Origin: Linum tenue
Taxonomy: Eukaryota > Streptophyta > Magnoliopsida > Malpighiales > Linaceae
Assembly: GCA_946122785.1 (NCBI GenBank)
Contig: CAMGYJ010000010.1
Span: forward strand, 10,019,467-10,083,466
DNA length: 64,000 nucleotides
Direction: 5' to 3'
Under the pieces are notes generated by a model. It was given only the letters and a program-made list of their open reading frames with translations. It was not told where the DNA came from and did no database searches. Positions 1 through 11,536 of this stretch are shown here, one piece after another; position 1 is the stretch's first letter, and each line of letters opens with the position of its first letter. A program made the position numbers and the translations under genes.

Positions 1-985
1 ATTGACAGGTTTTCCAAGTATGGACACTTCTTTGGGTTGAGAAGCCCATACACTGCTGTGTCAGTAGTAGCTCAGGTGTTTATGAGGGATGTGTTTCGAC
101 TCCATGGAATGCCCCAGACCATTGTGTCAGATAGGGGGTGTGATCTTTACAAGCAATTTTTGGATTGCATTGTTTGAGCAGCAGGGTACCCAGCTACATT
201 ACTCCACAACCTATCACCCGCAGACTGATGGCCAGACTGAACGGTTAAATAGGTGCTTGGAGGGCTATCTTCATTGTATTGTATTGGTTGGTTCCTCTTA
301 TTGGGTGACCTGGCTGCCCTTAGCCAAATGGTGGTACAACACCAACTTCCATCACCACTTGCAGGTGACTCCTTTTCAGGATCTCTACGGTTACCCTCCT
401 TTTCAATTTGCAGTCCAAAACCCCCTCTCCACCTATGTAGCCGATGTAGTTGATAAGCTCAGGGAGCAGCAGAAGTTGGTGGGCATCTTAAGACAGAATC
501 TTGCTAGAGCTCAGAATCGTCAGAAGCAAATGACAAACAGGCATATGACGGTGAGAGTGTTTCAGGAAGGTGGTTGGGTGTACTTGAAGCTTAGGCCCTA
601 TAGGCAGATTTCAGTGGAACAAAGGGCTAACTAGAAATTGGCTCCTAAGTTCTATGGACCCTTTTTTTATACTTAAAAAAGTGGGATCAATAGCCTACAA
701 ACTACAGCTTCCTACTGGAGCCTCAATCCATGACGTGTTCTATGTGTCCCAACTAAAGCAAGCTAGGGGAGCTAGGGTTTAAGTCCAACTAGAATTACCA
801 GAAGTTCATGATGGAGGAACACTCAAGCTGGAACTAGTTGTAGTGCTTGCAAAGAAGGGTAGTGGCCCAAAATAATCAGTCTGTGACTCAACTCCTGGTT
901 GAGTGGTCTCACCAACAGGAGGAGGATGCTACTTGGGAGTTCCTCACTGAGCTGCGGAAGAAATTTCCAGACTTCCAGACTTGAG
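1..985 (+). pseudogene. Ty3/gypsy chromovirus pol 3' end (integrase core + chromodomain)
   Basis: Translation gives the C-terminal half of a retroviral-type integrase, which inserts element cDNA into the genome. It starts mid-domain (DRFSKYGHF), runs through RLHGMPQTIVSDR, then continues in another frame as FTSNFW...TTYHPQTDGQTERLNR, which holds the catalytic Asp (SDR) and Glu (GQTE). The frame change lies near 140-150. The HDVFYVSQLK junction follows near 730, and a chromodomain-like tail (LLVEWSHQQEEDATWEF) ends in a stop near 983. The integrase plus C-terminal chromodomain order is typical of plant chromoviruses. The 5' part lies outside the window. Several frames are broken, so it is a relic. 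Confidence 0.85.
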
Positions 986-989
986 AGAC

Positions 990-1135
990 TTGAGGACAAG
1001 TCTGCTATGAAGGGGTGGGACTTTGTAATAGCCGAGGATCGAAATGTAAAGAATAGGAAGTACGAGGATTAAAACTGTAATAATTGTAGCGTGGGGGTGG
1101 TTTACAGCGGTCACTTTAGGAGAGGATACTTACAC
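990..1135 (+). repeat. Candidate polypurine tract and start of 3' LTR
   Basis: Directly after the chromodomain stop comes a purine-rich stretch (GAGGACAAGTC, then GAAGGGGTGGGA near 1009-1020), where chromoviruses carry their polypurine tract. The 3' LTR should begin close to 1020. No second copy is available in the window to fix its limits, so the call rests on position and composition. Confidence 0.35.
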
Positions 1136-2254
1136 TATGTTTGGCAACAAGGGGGGGGGGGGTGCAAATTCTAGGGGTAAATTGCTGGGGTGCAACTTGG
1201 TGGGGTAAATTGTTGTTTGGATGAAAAAAGTAGGGGGCGCAAATTGAGTGAAAAGTAAGTAATTATATTATTATAAAATAGATTTATCAAATTTATAAAA
1301 TATTATCTCAAAATAGTATAAATAAAAATCAATATATAATAATAAATATTATTAATTATATTATAATAAAAATAATTATTATATAATAATACTTAAATAA
1401 TAATTGAATATAACAACACTAATAATCATTGGTCGAACGACCTTGAAACTCGAAACCCAACTCGTAACTTGCCTAAGGGGGGTCTCGTGCCTAACTTTAA
1501 ATTGAATATGGTCAAACTTAGTCAAACACGTTCAACTCTGTAAGTTTTAACTATTTAGTCAACTAAACCAGTCATCTTTATCTTTTTCACAAATGCTTCT
1601 TATCTTATCTCTAATTTTCATGCAAATTCGAGTCACCCATGTGATATCTATTTAATTAGACGATTATTGACAAACTTGCTATCGAAGTCAAACGGTCAAC
1701 CCCGGGCAACTTCTACATTAATGATAGCTATAAGAAAAAGTTAATAATATAAATTATTATTTAATTATAATATAATTAAGAAAATCCATAATTTCCTCTC
1801 TCCTCCTCCCCCTTACTTCCTTCCTGTGCACCCCAATTCCTAGGGTAAAACGAAATAGTGAATTTGCACTAACGTTTTGCACCTACTACTATCTACAAAA
1901 ATATATAAGGGGTTTCTCAAAACTACCTTCCCCGTTCAAATTTCCCAGTATTACCCGTAATTCTAAGATTTTCCTTTTTTTTTCTTCTCAAAACTTCCTT
2001 CTACAACATTTATCCGTATCTTTCCCTTTTTTTCACATGTTTTACCTTTATTTCCCCTTTTAAAGAATATAATCTTTAAAAAACATATTAAAACAGTTTA
2101 GAAAATTCGGGCGTTAACGTAGGTTTTGGAGAATTCTCCGTCAGTTTCGGTAATATATATATATTTTTTACTTTTTTGTTGTTATCAATTGACTTATACA
2201 GTTATATAGTTTAAACATTTATCCCTACTAAATAGGAGTACTTCTACTATACTA
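1136..2254. other. Non-coding AT-rich stretch with a G12 run
   Basis: No supported gene. A TGTTTGGCAAC motif and a 12-G run lie at about 1139-1162 and are followed by G-rich text, resembling the end of a DNA transposon. A related C-rich segment (GCACCCCAATTCC) appears near 1828-1840, but I could not align a convincing inverted repeat. The rest is AT-rich, with a short TA run near 2153-2163. Confidence 0.4.
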
Positions 2255-2515
2255 TAAAGTATTGGTGCTTTAATGTACAGCTTAAAGTTGTACCATAATG
2301 TTAAATGTATAAGTTCAGGTTGTACCATAAACGAATTTGTACTATTATGTTATGGTACAACTTTACAACTTGAAGTTGTACCATCACATAAATGTACAAG
2401 TTCAAGTTGTACCATAAAAGAATTAGTACAAAAAGTATAGGTACAATCTGAAGTTGTACTATAACGTTAGAAGTACAATTTCAAGTTGTACCATAAAGAC
2501 AAAACCTTACCGTAC
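2255..2515. repeat. Degenerate tandem repeat built on AAGTTGTACCATAA
   Basis: The word AAGTTGTACCAT recurs about every 40-60 bases, alternating with its reverse complement (ATGGTACAACTT near 2352), so parts are palindromic. Spacers carry GTACAA or ATGTA words. There is no coding potential. It immediately precedes the LINE remnant, and I cannot tell whether it belongs to it. Confidence 0.6.
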
Positions 2516-2636
2516 CAATGCTATATAACATTGTAAAATTCCTCTACTAAATAGACAGTTGCTTAGTTACTATCTCATAAAAATATAATAAGATACCACA
2601 AATATGTTCTTGAAAATGATTAGTAAAAAACGTTGA

Positions 2637-2747
2637 AAACTTGAGGTGGGCGATCCACCAGTTCCGAAAAAACAATTTGTTGAAAGCGATGATACTCAAG
2701 AAATGGTGGAGGTAGCCAGCCATGAATGGCCCCACCCAGATAAATGA
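2637..2747 (+). pseudogene. LINE ORF1 C-terminal remnant
   Basis: A short open frame encodes a 36-residue tail ending VASHEWPHPDK and stops at 2745-2747. The stop overlaps the ORF2 start as ATGA (2744-2747), the usual tight ORF1/ORF2 junction of plant L1 elements. An in-frame TGA lies just upstream at 2634. The rest of ORF1 (nucleic-acid-binding chaperone) is absent, so the copy is 5'-truncated or decayed here. Confidence 0.5.
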
Positions 2748-5100
2748 AGATTCTGTCTTGGAATGTGAGAGGAATTGGGCCATCCCTCAATTCCAAACTG
2801 CTGTAGGGTTAGTTCGGTCGAATAACCCGGATCTCGTGTTTTTCTCGGAAATGCGATCGAGCCGGCGTGTTGTCTCTCGCCGTATGCGGGGTTTATGTTT
2901 TGATCTTTCGAATTGTTTCTTTGTGGATGCGATTGACGCTTCCGGTGGTTTAGTAGTTGCTTGGTCCCCCGAGGTTGAGGCTTCGGTTTTTTATTATTCC
3001 AACTTTTGTATTTGTGTTCAAGTTAATGAAGGTGATTTTGTTTATAGTGTGGTGTGTGTTTACATTAGCTGTAATAATGCCACCAGGGATTCCCAGTTGG
3101 CCCAACTTAATGCTATTTGCGCGACCATTCAGAGCCCTTACGTTGTCATTGGAGATCTTAACACTATTCTTCATGAAAGTGAGAAAGAGGGCGGAAATCC
3201 TTGGAATGCTAATCAATCGGCTAGTCTGCGTGATTTTATTCTTAATATGGGTCTTCACGACCCTGGCTTCCAAGGTGATCAATTCACGTGGACTAATAAG
3301 AGGATGGGTACTGCGTGCATTCGTGAGCGTCTCGATCGAGCGCTTTGTTCTCAGTCCTGGATTGATCGTTACCCTGACACGTTGGTTAAACATTTTACTG
3401 ATCAAGGGTCTGATCATCGGGCGCTCCTCCTTTCTGATAAGCCCTACTCTCGTAATTGTCGTCCCCTTTTCTGATTCGATGCCCGTTGGGCGGATAATCC
3501 TGAAGTTAAGGCGATGGTAAAATATGTCTGGCAGGAGGACGTCCAAGGGACGCCTATGTTCCGTTTATGGGAGCGCCTTAAAAAGCTCCGTCATTTGTTG
3601 TATGATTGGAGCAGGGCAGGCACCACGAATTCCCTCCGGAACATAAAAACTCTCCAGAACGAAATTGAATCTATAAAGCGATCCCAGCCTGTTGACTGGG
3701 ATACAATCCGGATTCTGGAAAGAGAGTTAAGTCGGCAGTGGGAAGTGGAGGAGTTGTATTGGCAACAAAAGTCTAGGGTCCACTGGCTAAAGAAAGGGGA
3801 TAAGAACACCTCGTATTTTCATACAGTGACTCGGGCGCGCCGTAAGCAGAATTTTGTGGCTGGGCTTCGTAATGAGGACGGTGATTGGGTCACGGATGAG
3901 CCGGGTAAAGCTGGTATTGCGACCACTTTCTATCAGCATCTCTTTACCTCGGAAAATCAAATCCCTAATATGGCCGAGCGGGTGGCAGGCTTACCCATTG
4001 ATCAAACCGTTACCCCAGAAATGAATGCCAGTCTTACGGTGCCTGTTCTCCCTGAGGAAATTCGCAGAACAGTTTTTGCTATGGGATCAAAGCAGGCGCC
4101 TGGGTCTGATGGATTTACGGGGAAGTTCTTTAAATCGTTCTGGGATATTGTGGGACCCTCGGTGGTAGAGGCTATGTGCTCTTTCTTTGAGACTAGCAGG
4201 ATGCTCCGCAGTTTTAACCACACCTGGCTCACCCTGATTCCCAAAGTTGATTCGGTGGAGAATATGCGACAATTACGGCCTATCAGTCTATGCCAGTTTG
4301 TGTACAAGATCATTACTAAGATCATGGCGGAGAGACTAGCGGTTTTTTTACCCCAGATTGTCTCTGCGGGGCAAAATGCTTTTATTCGGGATAGACAAAT
4401 TGTGGAGAACATCCTGCTTGGGCATGAGTTAATGCACTATTTGAAAATTAAGACACGTGGAAAGAAAGGGTTCATGGCTCTGAAGGTTGACATGGAAAAG
4501 GCCTATGACAGAGTTGAATGGCCCTTTCTGCTCGCTGTCTTGGAAAAAATGGGGTTTAACTATACTTGGAGGGGATGGATCCATGAATGTCTCCATTCCT
4601 CGTCTTTCTCCGTTTTAATGAATGGTACCCCTTCGGGCTACTTCTCCCCCTCCAGAGGCCTCAGACAGGGGGATCCTCTATCCCCTCTTTTGTTTGTGCT
4701 TTGTACTGAGGGGTTTGCTGCGCTTCTGCGAAAGTCTATTGCGGATGATAAGCTTGGGGGAATTAAGGTTGCTCCCCGGGCCCCTCGAATTTCGCATTTG
4801 TTCTTTGCTGATGACTCATACTTGTTCCTGCGAGGTTCTCTCCAAGAATGCGAAAATTTAATGGAAGTCTTGAATGAGTATGAGGAGCTCAGTGGCCAGA
4901 GAGTGAACTTGGATAAATCGGTTGTATGCTTTAGTAGAAACATTGCTTTACCGGACCAAGAATTCCTGGCGGCTGTCTTGGGGGTAGGGGCGGTAGGGGT
5001 GCACGATAAGTATCTGGGTTTGCCTACGTTGATTGCTCGGTCGAAGATGGAGACCTTCCGGTACCTGGAGGAAAAACTACTTGATCGTCTCCAAGGATGG
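2744..5100 (+). pseudogene. L1-type LINE ORF2, 5' part: endonuclease and reverse transcriptase
   Basis: The ATG at 2744 opens the apurinic-type endonuclease (KILSWNVRGIG). A frameshift near 2790 moves it to the frame reading NNPDLVFFSE, then VVIGDLN, DQFTWTN and the terminal GSDHRALLL. A TGA at 3472-3474 (probably from CGA) interrupts the linker. The RT follows: KQAPGSDGFTGKFFK, PISLCQFVYKIITKIMA, the catalytic block LKVDMEKAYDRVEW, GLRQGDPLSPLLF and HLFFADDSYLF (the F-A-D-D active site). It nicks target DNA and copies LINE RNA. The reading stops at LQGW (5100), where a foreign element enters, and resumes at 9202. Not functional. Confidence 0.92.
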
Positions 5101-5821
5101 TGTCGCAATCGCCCTCGAAAAACCTGGGCGTATCGCCCGAGGTTCAGTTTGGAGTCGCCATCGATCATATTTTGGGGTGGGTCGAACACCCTTTTCCGGT
5201 TTTTAATTTTGTTAAAACCAGAATCCTGGTCTGCGAATTTTAGATTTTTGGATTCGGGAGTACGGTTACGTGTGGGGAAGTGTATTCACACCCCACAACG
5301 CCCAAAGTTGGTAATACTCAAATCGATAAGTTTTAAAAGTTGGGTGTATTATAATTTGTGCCTTATTACATATTTAATTAATTGACTTGATTAATTACAC
5401 GTTTGTTATTAATAGTAGATTATACGTCTATTAACGTAATTCTCAAAATTAAAGAAAGAGTTTTTAAGTTGGTTGGACTTAACCTATCGGTTGCCTACGT
5501 ACCCGGGTTAACCGGGATCAAAGTCCACGTAGTTCGAATAAAACTTTAAATGTTTTAACAAGTAATTTTAACCACGTTCTACCGATCGTGGTTCTTGACT
5601 TTGATGCGTTTTGGGTAAAATTTTTATAGCTTTCCTCTGAAAGTAAAATTCGTATTATACTTTTTGTTAATGAAGTTTAAATTTATATTTGTGCAAAGAT
5701 TTTAGCATTTGAGAGGTAATTCGATGTATTGGACAAGATACGAGATAAACTTAATCTGCATCTTAACTTTTCGTATTAAGGTTTTCAAATAAATAAAATT
5801 AACTGGGATTATTAGATTGTG

Positions 5822-5915
5822 CAAGTTGGGCCAGCAGCCAACTGGCTAAGGCGCCAGCCAAATGTCGCGTTCAACCTGAGCATCTGGGTTCGAAACCCAT
5901 AGCAAGCAATTTTTA
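5822..5915 (+). repeat. tRNA-like segment with Pol III A/B-box-like words (SINE-like)
   Basis: GGCTAAGGCG and, about 45 bases on, GGGTTCGAAACCC resemble the internal A and B boxes of tRNA-derived promoters. A convincing cloverleaf does not form by eye and no poly-A tail or target duplication was found. It could be a decayed SINE head inside the LTR, or chance. Confidence 0.25.
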
Positions 5916-6036
5916 CTAATTCTGGTTTTGGTTCAGCCGAGGGAGAAGGGTAGTTTGGTAAAAGGCCAAAAACGCGGTGGCAGGGGCGTGTAGTAACTAG
6001 GAAACCCTAGGGATAAATTGGTCTTTCTCGGGTGGG

Positions 6037-6043
6037 TATAAAT
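6037..6043 (+). promoter_or_regulatory. TATA box of the LTR-like insertion
   Basis: TATAAAT lies about 70 bases upstream of a long CT-rich tract (6100-6200), a typical plant transcription start context. Its place inside the 4.1-kb insertion fits an LTR promoter reading left to right. Confidence 0.45.
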
Positions 6044-8040
6044 TCATCTTTTGGACGAAAAATTCAACCCTAATTCACTCTAACCTAAACAGCCGCCTCC
6101 ACTCCTCTCTCTCTCTCTATCTCTCGGCTCTTCTTCCCTCTTCTCCCTCAGAGAGACGAAACCCTAATCAAAACCTAACTCTCTCCCACTTTCCTCTCTC
6201 ACTCGCCTGCCTATCGTCCCTCTCGTCCTAGATCAAACGAAACCCTATCCCAACTAAGCGCCGCTCTCTCTTCTCCCATCCTCACCCGTGTCTCTTTTCT
6301 GGAGAGCAAACCAAAACCCTAGCACAAAACGAAACCCTAGCCGCCTAATCATCCAACAACCCGCCCTCTACACCTTCTCTTTCCCTTATTTCTGGAAAAC
6401 CAAGAGTGAAAGGAAAAAAACGTTGCCGGCGGCGACTGGCGGCGAGCGCTGCCAACAAAGACGACGACTAGGGAGTCCTAAAGGTTCGATTTTCTGTTTG
6501 CATGTTCGATTCCTATCATTTTTAGATTTGATTTTAGGGTTTTAGTGTTCTGATTCTTATTTTTCCTTTTTTCTTTCCGGAAATTGGCTTGAAATTGAAG
6601 TGGAACTCTCGAATCGCCTCCTATTGTTCTCGATCTACCCTTTTAAGTTGGGATGGAGGCAACGACGAGGGGACCTTGCCCTCTGGTAAGGTTTTTCTAA
6701 AAGCATGCCCATTTTTGCTCGATTTAATGAACTGGATCGACATTTGACTTGTTTTATTTTTGTTTTGTTTTGGTTTTTTGTTTGGGCCTCTACCGAGAGA
6801 AGGAAAGGAGTGGCGGTGGTCGCCGTTGCCGGCGGCGTGGATTATACCAAGGCCGACGGCGAAGGCTTAGGTAGGTTCTGCGTTTTTTCGTGTTTTTGGT
6901 TATTTTTTGGTTTTTTTCATTTGGGGTTCTAACTTTGATTTCTCTGATTTTTGCAGATTTAGGGTGAAAAGCCCACAGGTGAAATCTCGCCAAACTTTTG
7001 CTTGAACACATGATTTAGCAAAAAAACAGATTTTGGTGCGATATAAATTATTATAAGAACCATAATGGGTTTAGCAAGAGCTACAACTCATGCTAAACTG
7101 GTTATTAAAGCCTAAAGGCTGAGTTATAGATAAAATAATGAGTTTATGATAGAGGGGGAGCCCTTAAACAAAAACAAGGTATTTTAAAATACCTTTCCAG
7201 AATTGTTCTTGCTTGTGTGGTGTCAAGTTATTGTTTCTGGTTGTTTCTTTGAAGGTTTGAAATCTTAGTTAATGGTGCTTAATAAAAAACGAGACCTTTG
7301 GGATTGATAAATACTTAAACTACCTAAACAATGATTAGCAAGTTTAGTAAGATAGAGTATTTTAAGGTGTGTCATGTTTAAATATATTAGTAGTGCATAA
7401 ACTAAACAACAAAGGTTGGTTGGTTCCAACAGCCACATATTTTGAGTTTACTGCTTTTTTATTTTTGACTGAAAAGCTTAGATGTTTCTTTGGTATTAGT
7501 CTCTTTAGTTACTATACTTGGAGAACATAAACAGATAGTAGCAGAAAGTAAAAAAAAACAGTTTAGGAAGCAATCAAAATAAACGTAGGAAGCAGAAACA
7601 AAAAGAGCTTAGACAGTAAAGAAACACAAACATAGAAAGCATAGAAAGTACTGAAGGTAGAACTAAACAAGCTTTAGCAAGTAACAAACATAGAAAATGT
7701 TTATACATATATCTGTGTTTTTTTAGTATGGAGGGTGTGAAGTGGTGATGATGATGTTTTTAGGTTCTGAGAAGAACCTACCCTGGCTTGTGATTGCGAT
7801 GTGGTGGTTGTTTATTTGTTTCCTTCTGTGGCCTCTACTGGTCCTGGCTTCAGTCGCTTTCTCTTTATTCCCCTTCTCTTGGAAGCTTGTTATGAGAGCA
7901 GAAAGGTAGAAGGTGGAAGTTTGCTCTTTTGACTCTTGTAAGCTTGCTGTTTTTTACTCAAGATCTGGGTATGATCTTGGGGAAGGTTGGGGGAAGGTGG
8001 ATGGCTTTTTAGGTGCTCTTCTTTACTGCTCTTTACTCTT

Positions 8041-8170
8041 GGGATGAGGATGAGAATATGAATCTCTGTCTCTTTTTTACTTTTGGGATGAGGATGAGGA
8101 TGAGAATATGAATATCTGTCTCTTTTTTACTTTTGGGATGAGGATGAGGATGAGAATATGAATATCTGTC
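8041..8170 (+). repeat. Tandem repeat, about 50-bp unit, 2.7 copies
   Basis: Copies begin at 8041, 8085 and 8135, each with GGGATGAGGATGAG followed by AATATGAAT and a T-rich end. The first copy lacks one GAGGAT step. It sits inside the 4.1-kb insertion. Confidence 0.85.
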
Positions 8171-9196
8171 TGCTTTTTTTTTTACCGCTGCCCAGGCAGG
8201 TTGTATTTATATCTGGGAAATCACTGTAACATAGGGTGTAGACTCCCTCTCTGCTTAATTTCCATTGGTGGAGGACTGTAGCTACAGTAACCGACTTGGT
8301 TCAGATCGATCCTGGGTTCGAGTCAAATGGGCGAACCGGTCTGGGTTGGATACAGATCTGGCCGGGTCGATCCGTTGACCGGACCTTGACCAAATTAAAG
8401 GGCCTGACTGGGCTTGACCAATCTGAATTGGCCTGGTTGGGTTTGGGTTTGACTTGGTTGGGTTCTGACCCAAATTAAATAATTTAATTATCTTTAATCA
8501 TTTATTTATTTTATTTATTTTATTTTTGCAGGCCTATTTTTAGATTTTTAGGGCCCAAAATGATGACCTGAGACAACCAAATCCAAAGAGGATGGTTCTC
8601 AAAATCTGATTTCGCCCGAAGTCTTAAAACGAAAGAAAAGTTTTCAAAAACAATGGCCTTGTTATTTTCTATTTATCTTTCTATTATTGTAATTAGTTAT
8701 GATGTAATCATTAATACGTTTGTGAGTATGCGATGTTGTACATTAATTTCAATTGTTGTAATGGTTATGTATATTTATCATAGATGTAAATTATTTATTA
8801 ATAGAACAATACTATTTCACTATTTGGTTCGTCATTTGTCAAGCGATACCTCAACTTGATACTCCAAATTCGAAAGCCCAACGTCCAACAACCCCAAACT
8901 TACCAAAGCGATCTCATACCAAGAATAGAACTAAAATAAGGCCCAAGAATAGAACTAAAATAAGGCAATTGTCTTACGAACTTTCTCGTCAATCGGCATA
9001 GGAACAGAGGAGATGCGACTTTTGAGACTTGCTATTGCTAATTCCAAATGCCCAAATTACATACTCTCATATTTTTATGCTAAATATTTTGAGAATATTT
9101 AATAGTTCATTCGAAAATTAGCAATTGTCCATCTTAAATGGGTTAAATTCTTCGTAAATTAGGATATTTTAGCCCGGACAAAATGAGGTGTCTACA

Positions 9197-10939
9197 GATG
9201 GAAACGTCGAACGCTGTCCTGGGCGGCTAAGGAAACCCTAATCAAATCCATTGCCCTGGCATTACCTTTGCATGTGATGTCCTGTTTTAGGCTGCCACTA
9301 TCTTTGTGTCGTCTGCTGGATAAACATGTGGCACGGTTCTGGTGGGGAGTGGAGGACGACCAGTTGAGGATTAGATGGATGTCTTGGAGAAATATGTGCC
9401 GAAGTAAGCATGAGGGAGGCATGGGGTTTCGCCGTTTTGAGCATTTTAACCAAGCGCTTTTGGCCAAAATTGGTTGGCGTATCCTTATGGAGCCCCAGTC
9501 TCTCCTTACTCAAGTCTATAAAGGAAAATAATTTCCACAGGGATATTTTCTTTCGGCCACGGCTCGGTCGCGGCCGTCATGGGGGTGGCTGAGCATCCTG
9601 TATGGACGTCAGTTGCTTGAGGCAGGGTTACGTTGGCAAATTGGGAATGGGCAGTCTGCTCCCCTGCTTCACTCTAACTGGATCCCTCAATTACAGCTTG
9701 ATCCGCCTCGGTATAACCCCCAGGTGTTGCCTATGGGTGGGGGTCCGATGGTGGCTGAGGTGATTAGACCGGAAGGGGGCCAATGGTGTGACCAGAAGTT
9801 GTGTCAGTGGTTTGATCCTCCTACTTGCAAGATCATTAAAACCATCCCCCTGCCGCATCTGTTGGTGGAGGATAGGTTGATTTGGCATTATGCGTCGGAT
9901 GGCGTATTCACTGTCAAGTCAGCCTATCATTTAGCTGTCACCTTGGATAGACGAAGGGGCCGGTGGAGGGCAGAGGTGAGTTGGATGGATAAGGCTAGTT
10001 GGATCAGTTTATGGGAGGCTAACCTGCCGCCAAAATTAAAGGTGTTTACTTGGCAAATCCTTAATCGCATTCTTCCCACGACGGAAGCCCTCATTGCTAA
10101 AGATGTGCCGGTTTTACCGAGGTGCCCGGTTTGCTGGGGGGAGTCAGAAACCATGGAACATTTGTTCCTGTATTGCCCGGTGGCTAGGGCGCTCTGGGAC
10201 CATTCGGGGCTGGCATCGTTGGGTGAAGGGTTGCCTCATCAAACATTCCCCCCTGTTTCTCAAGCGGGTAATGTCTCTGATTAATCAGCCAGCAGTTCTT
10301 ATGGCGGTTGTTGCTGTCCTCTGGCGTATATGGCGGTCTCGTAACTGGGTAGTCATTGATGGTAAGCAGTTTGGGATTCCTGCCCTACTGCGTCAGTATA
10401 ATCAGCAGGTTGAGGAATGGGTGGGGTTGCCTGTGGATTGGAGGTCTCGCTCTGCTGTCCTTCCCCCATCCCATCCGGGGTTGGTAGAGGCGGACAAATT
10501 GGTTTGTGTGTGGGATGGGGCTACAAGGAGAGGGTCCCACTCAGCAGGGGGGATTGTTCTAATGACCCCGACGAGAGATGTCTTAATGGCTGGTGGGGTT
10601 CAGTTCCCGGACATTGATGATCCTTTGGTGGTGGAGGTGCTGGTGCTGCGTGAAGCTGTCCTCTGGTGCATGAGTCGGGGTGTTATGGAGGTGTGTTTTG
10701 AGGGGGATGCTAAGGTCATTATTGACAAAATTAACCAGGCTGATGCTAGTGATAGTCGGATTGGGGCTATTCTTGCTGAAATTATACATCACATGGCGGA
10801 TCGCTCAGGGTTTAGTATTAGATTTGTAGGTCGGCGTAGCAATAGGGTAGCCCATCTGGTGGCTCGTAAAGCCCTCTCTTTGTACCCGACTACGAGTCGC
10901 TTTTTTGATTTCCAGGCCTGGCTGCTTTCCAGGGTGTAA
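9197..10939 (+). pseudogene. L1-type LINE ORF2, 3' part: RT C-terminus, zf-RVT and RNase H-like domain
   Basis: This continues the same LINE after the insertion. RRTLSWAAKETLIKS and LPLHVMSCF are the conserved end of the RT. A TAA at 9529 interrupts YKGK/FPQG. The zf-RVT domain carries CPVCWG...H...C (about 10120-10180). A frameshift near 10250 separates it from an RNase H-like domain with DGATRRGS, an acidic VVEVLVLREA block, FEGDAKVII and NRVAHLVARKAL, ending at 10939. This domain order is typical of plant L1 elements. The minus-strand copy at 52780-53448 is from the same family and is in frame across the point broken here. Confidence 0.92.
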
Positions 10940-10987
10940 CTACCTTTTCTTTTGATCAATGAAGATTATCTTTTGTAAAAAAAAAAA
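10940..10987 (+). terminator. LINE 3' end with poly-A tail
   Basis: After the ORF2 stop there is only a short 3' UTR (ATCAATGAAGATTATC) ending in TTTTGT and an 11-base A run (10977-10987). This is the usual short tail of plant L1 elements and marks the 3' junction. Confidence 0.8.
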
Positions 10988-11527
10988 CAATTTGATTAAG
11001 ACATGAAATTTACCCGGCCGAAGATAAAGCTAGTTTCTCTGTTATTCCTTTTATATATGAATTGATTTGGGTTTCATTGGAGAAAAGTGGAGCCATGGGG
11101 CTACGAAGAGTGAGGGGAGAAGGTATCGGTTGAGCCGTGGAGAAGGAGGAAGAAAGAGGTAGTAGTGGGTTGGGAAGAAGGGGTTCTTTTATCTAGTTTC
11201 TTAATTTCTTTCGAGTTTCTAATAAGTGTGAATCGCCTTGATTCGATTCCTTCTTGTCATGTTTTGGTATTTTTTTTTCAATTTGTATGAAAATGTCAAC
11301 GATCGTGTGTTTCCATGCTCTAGTCTGTCGGTGCTTTTTTCTATTGAGCCTCTCCTTTCCGTTGGTAGTCTCATTCTTTGTGAATCGTTTGAATCTGTTG
11401 ATGATTACGATCCCAAATTCAAAATTCGAATGGTACTTCTGAAACTCTAATTGTGTAGGATTTACTTGTTACAAAATAACTCTTTCCAAACATAGTGTTA
11501 AGGTATCCGTTGTATCGGTTTAAGATA
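10988..11527. other. Non-coding spacer
   Basis: No supported gene or element. AT-rich with GGAG-rich patches near 11090-11180. Open frames here are short and unlike any family I know. Confidence 0.5.
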
Positions 11528-11536
11528 AAGAAAGAA

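Larger units (their letters stand above)
5101..9196. mobile_element. 4,096-bp TGT...ACA insertion in the LINE, probable solo LTR
   Basis: The insert starts TGTCGCAATCG and ends GGTGTCTACA. It is flanked by the perfect 5-bp duplication GATGG (5096-5100 and 9197-9201), and removing it rejoins LINE codons in frame (LQGW then KRRTLSW). TG...CA ends and a 5-bp duplication are LTR-retrotransposon hallmarks. I see no internal terminal repeat, primer site or gag/pol, so a long solo LTR is the simplest reading; a non-autonomous element with unresolved LTRs is the alternative. Inside are a TATA box, a CT-rich leader rich in AAACCCTA words, possible splice sites and a minisatellite. The small open frames within it look spurious. 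Confidence 0.75.

Noticed and set aside
1139..1900. Complete MITE with TTTGGCAAC ends
   Set aside because: The candidate right end does not form a convincing inverted repeat and no target duplication was found.
2547..2783. Minus-strand open frame overlapping the LINE ORF1/ORF2 junction
   Set aside because: It is antisense to recognisable LINE coding sequence and has no family features.
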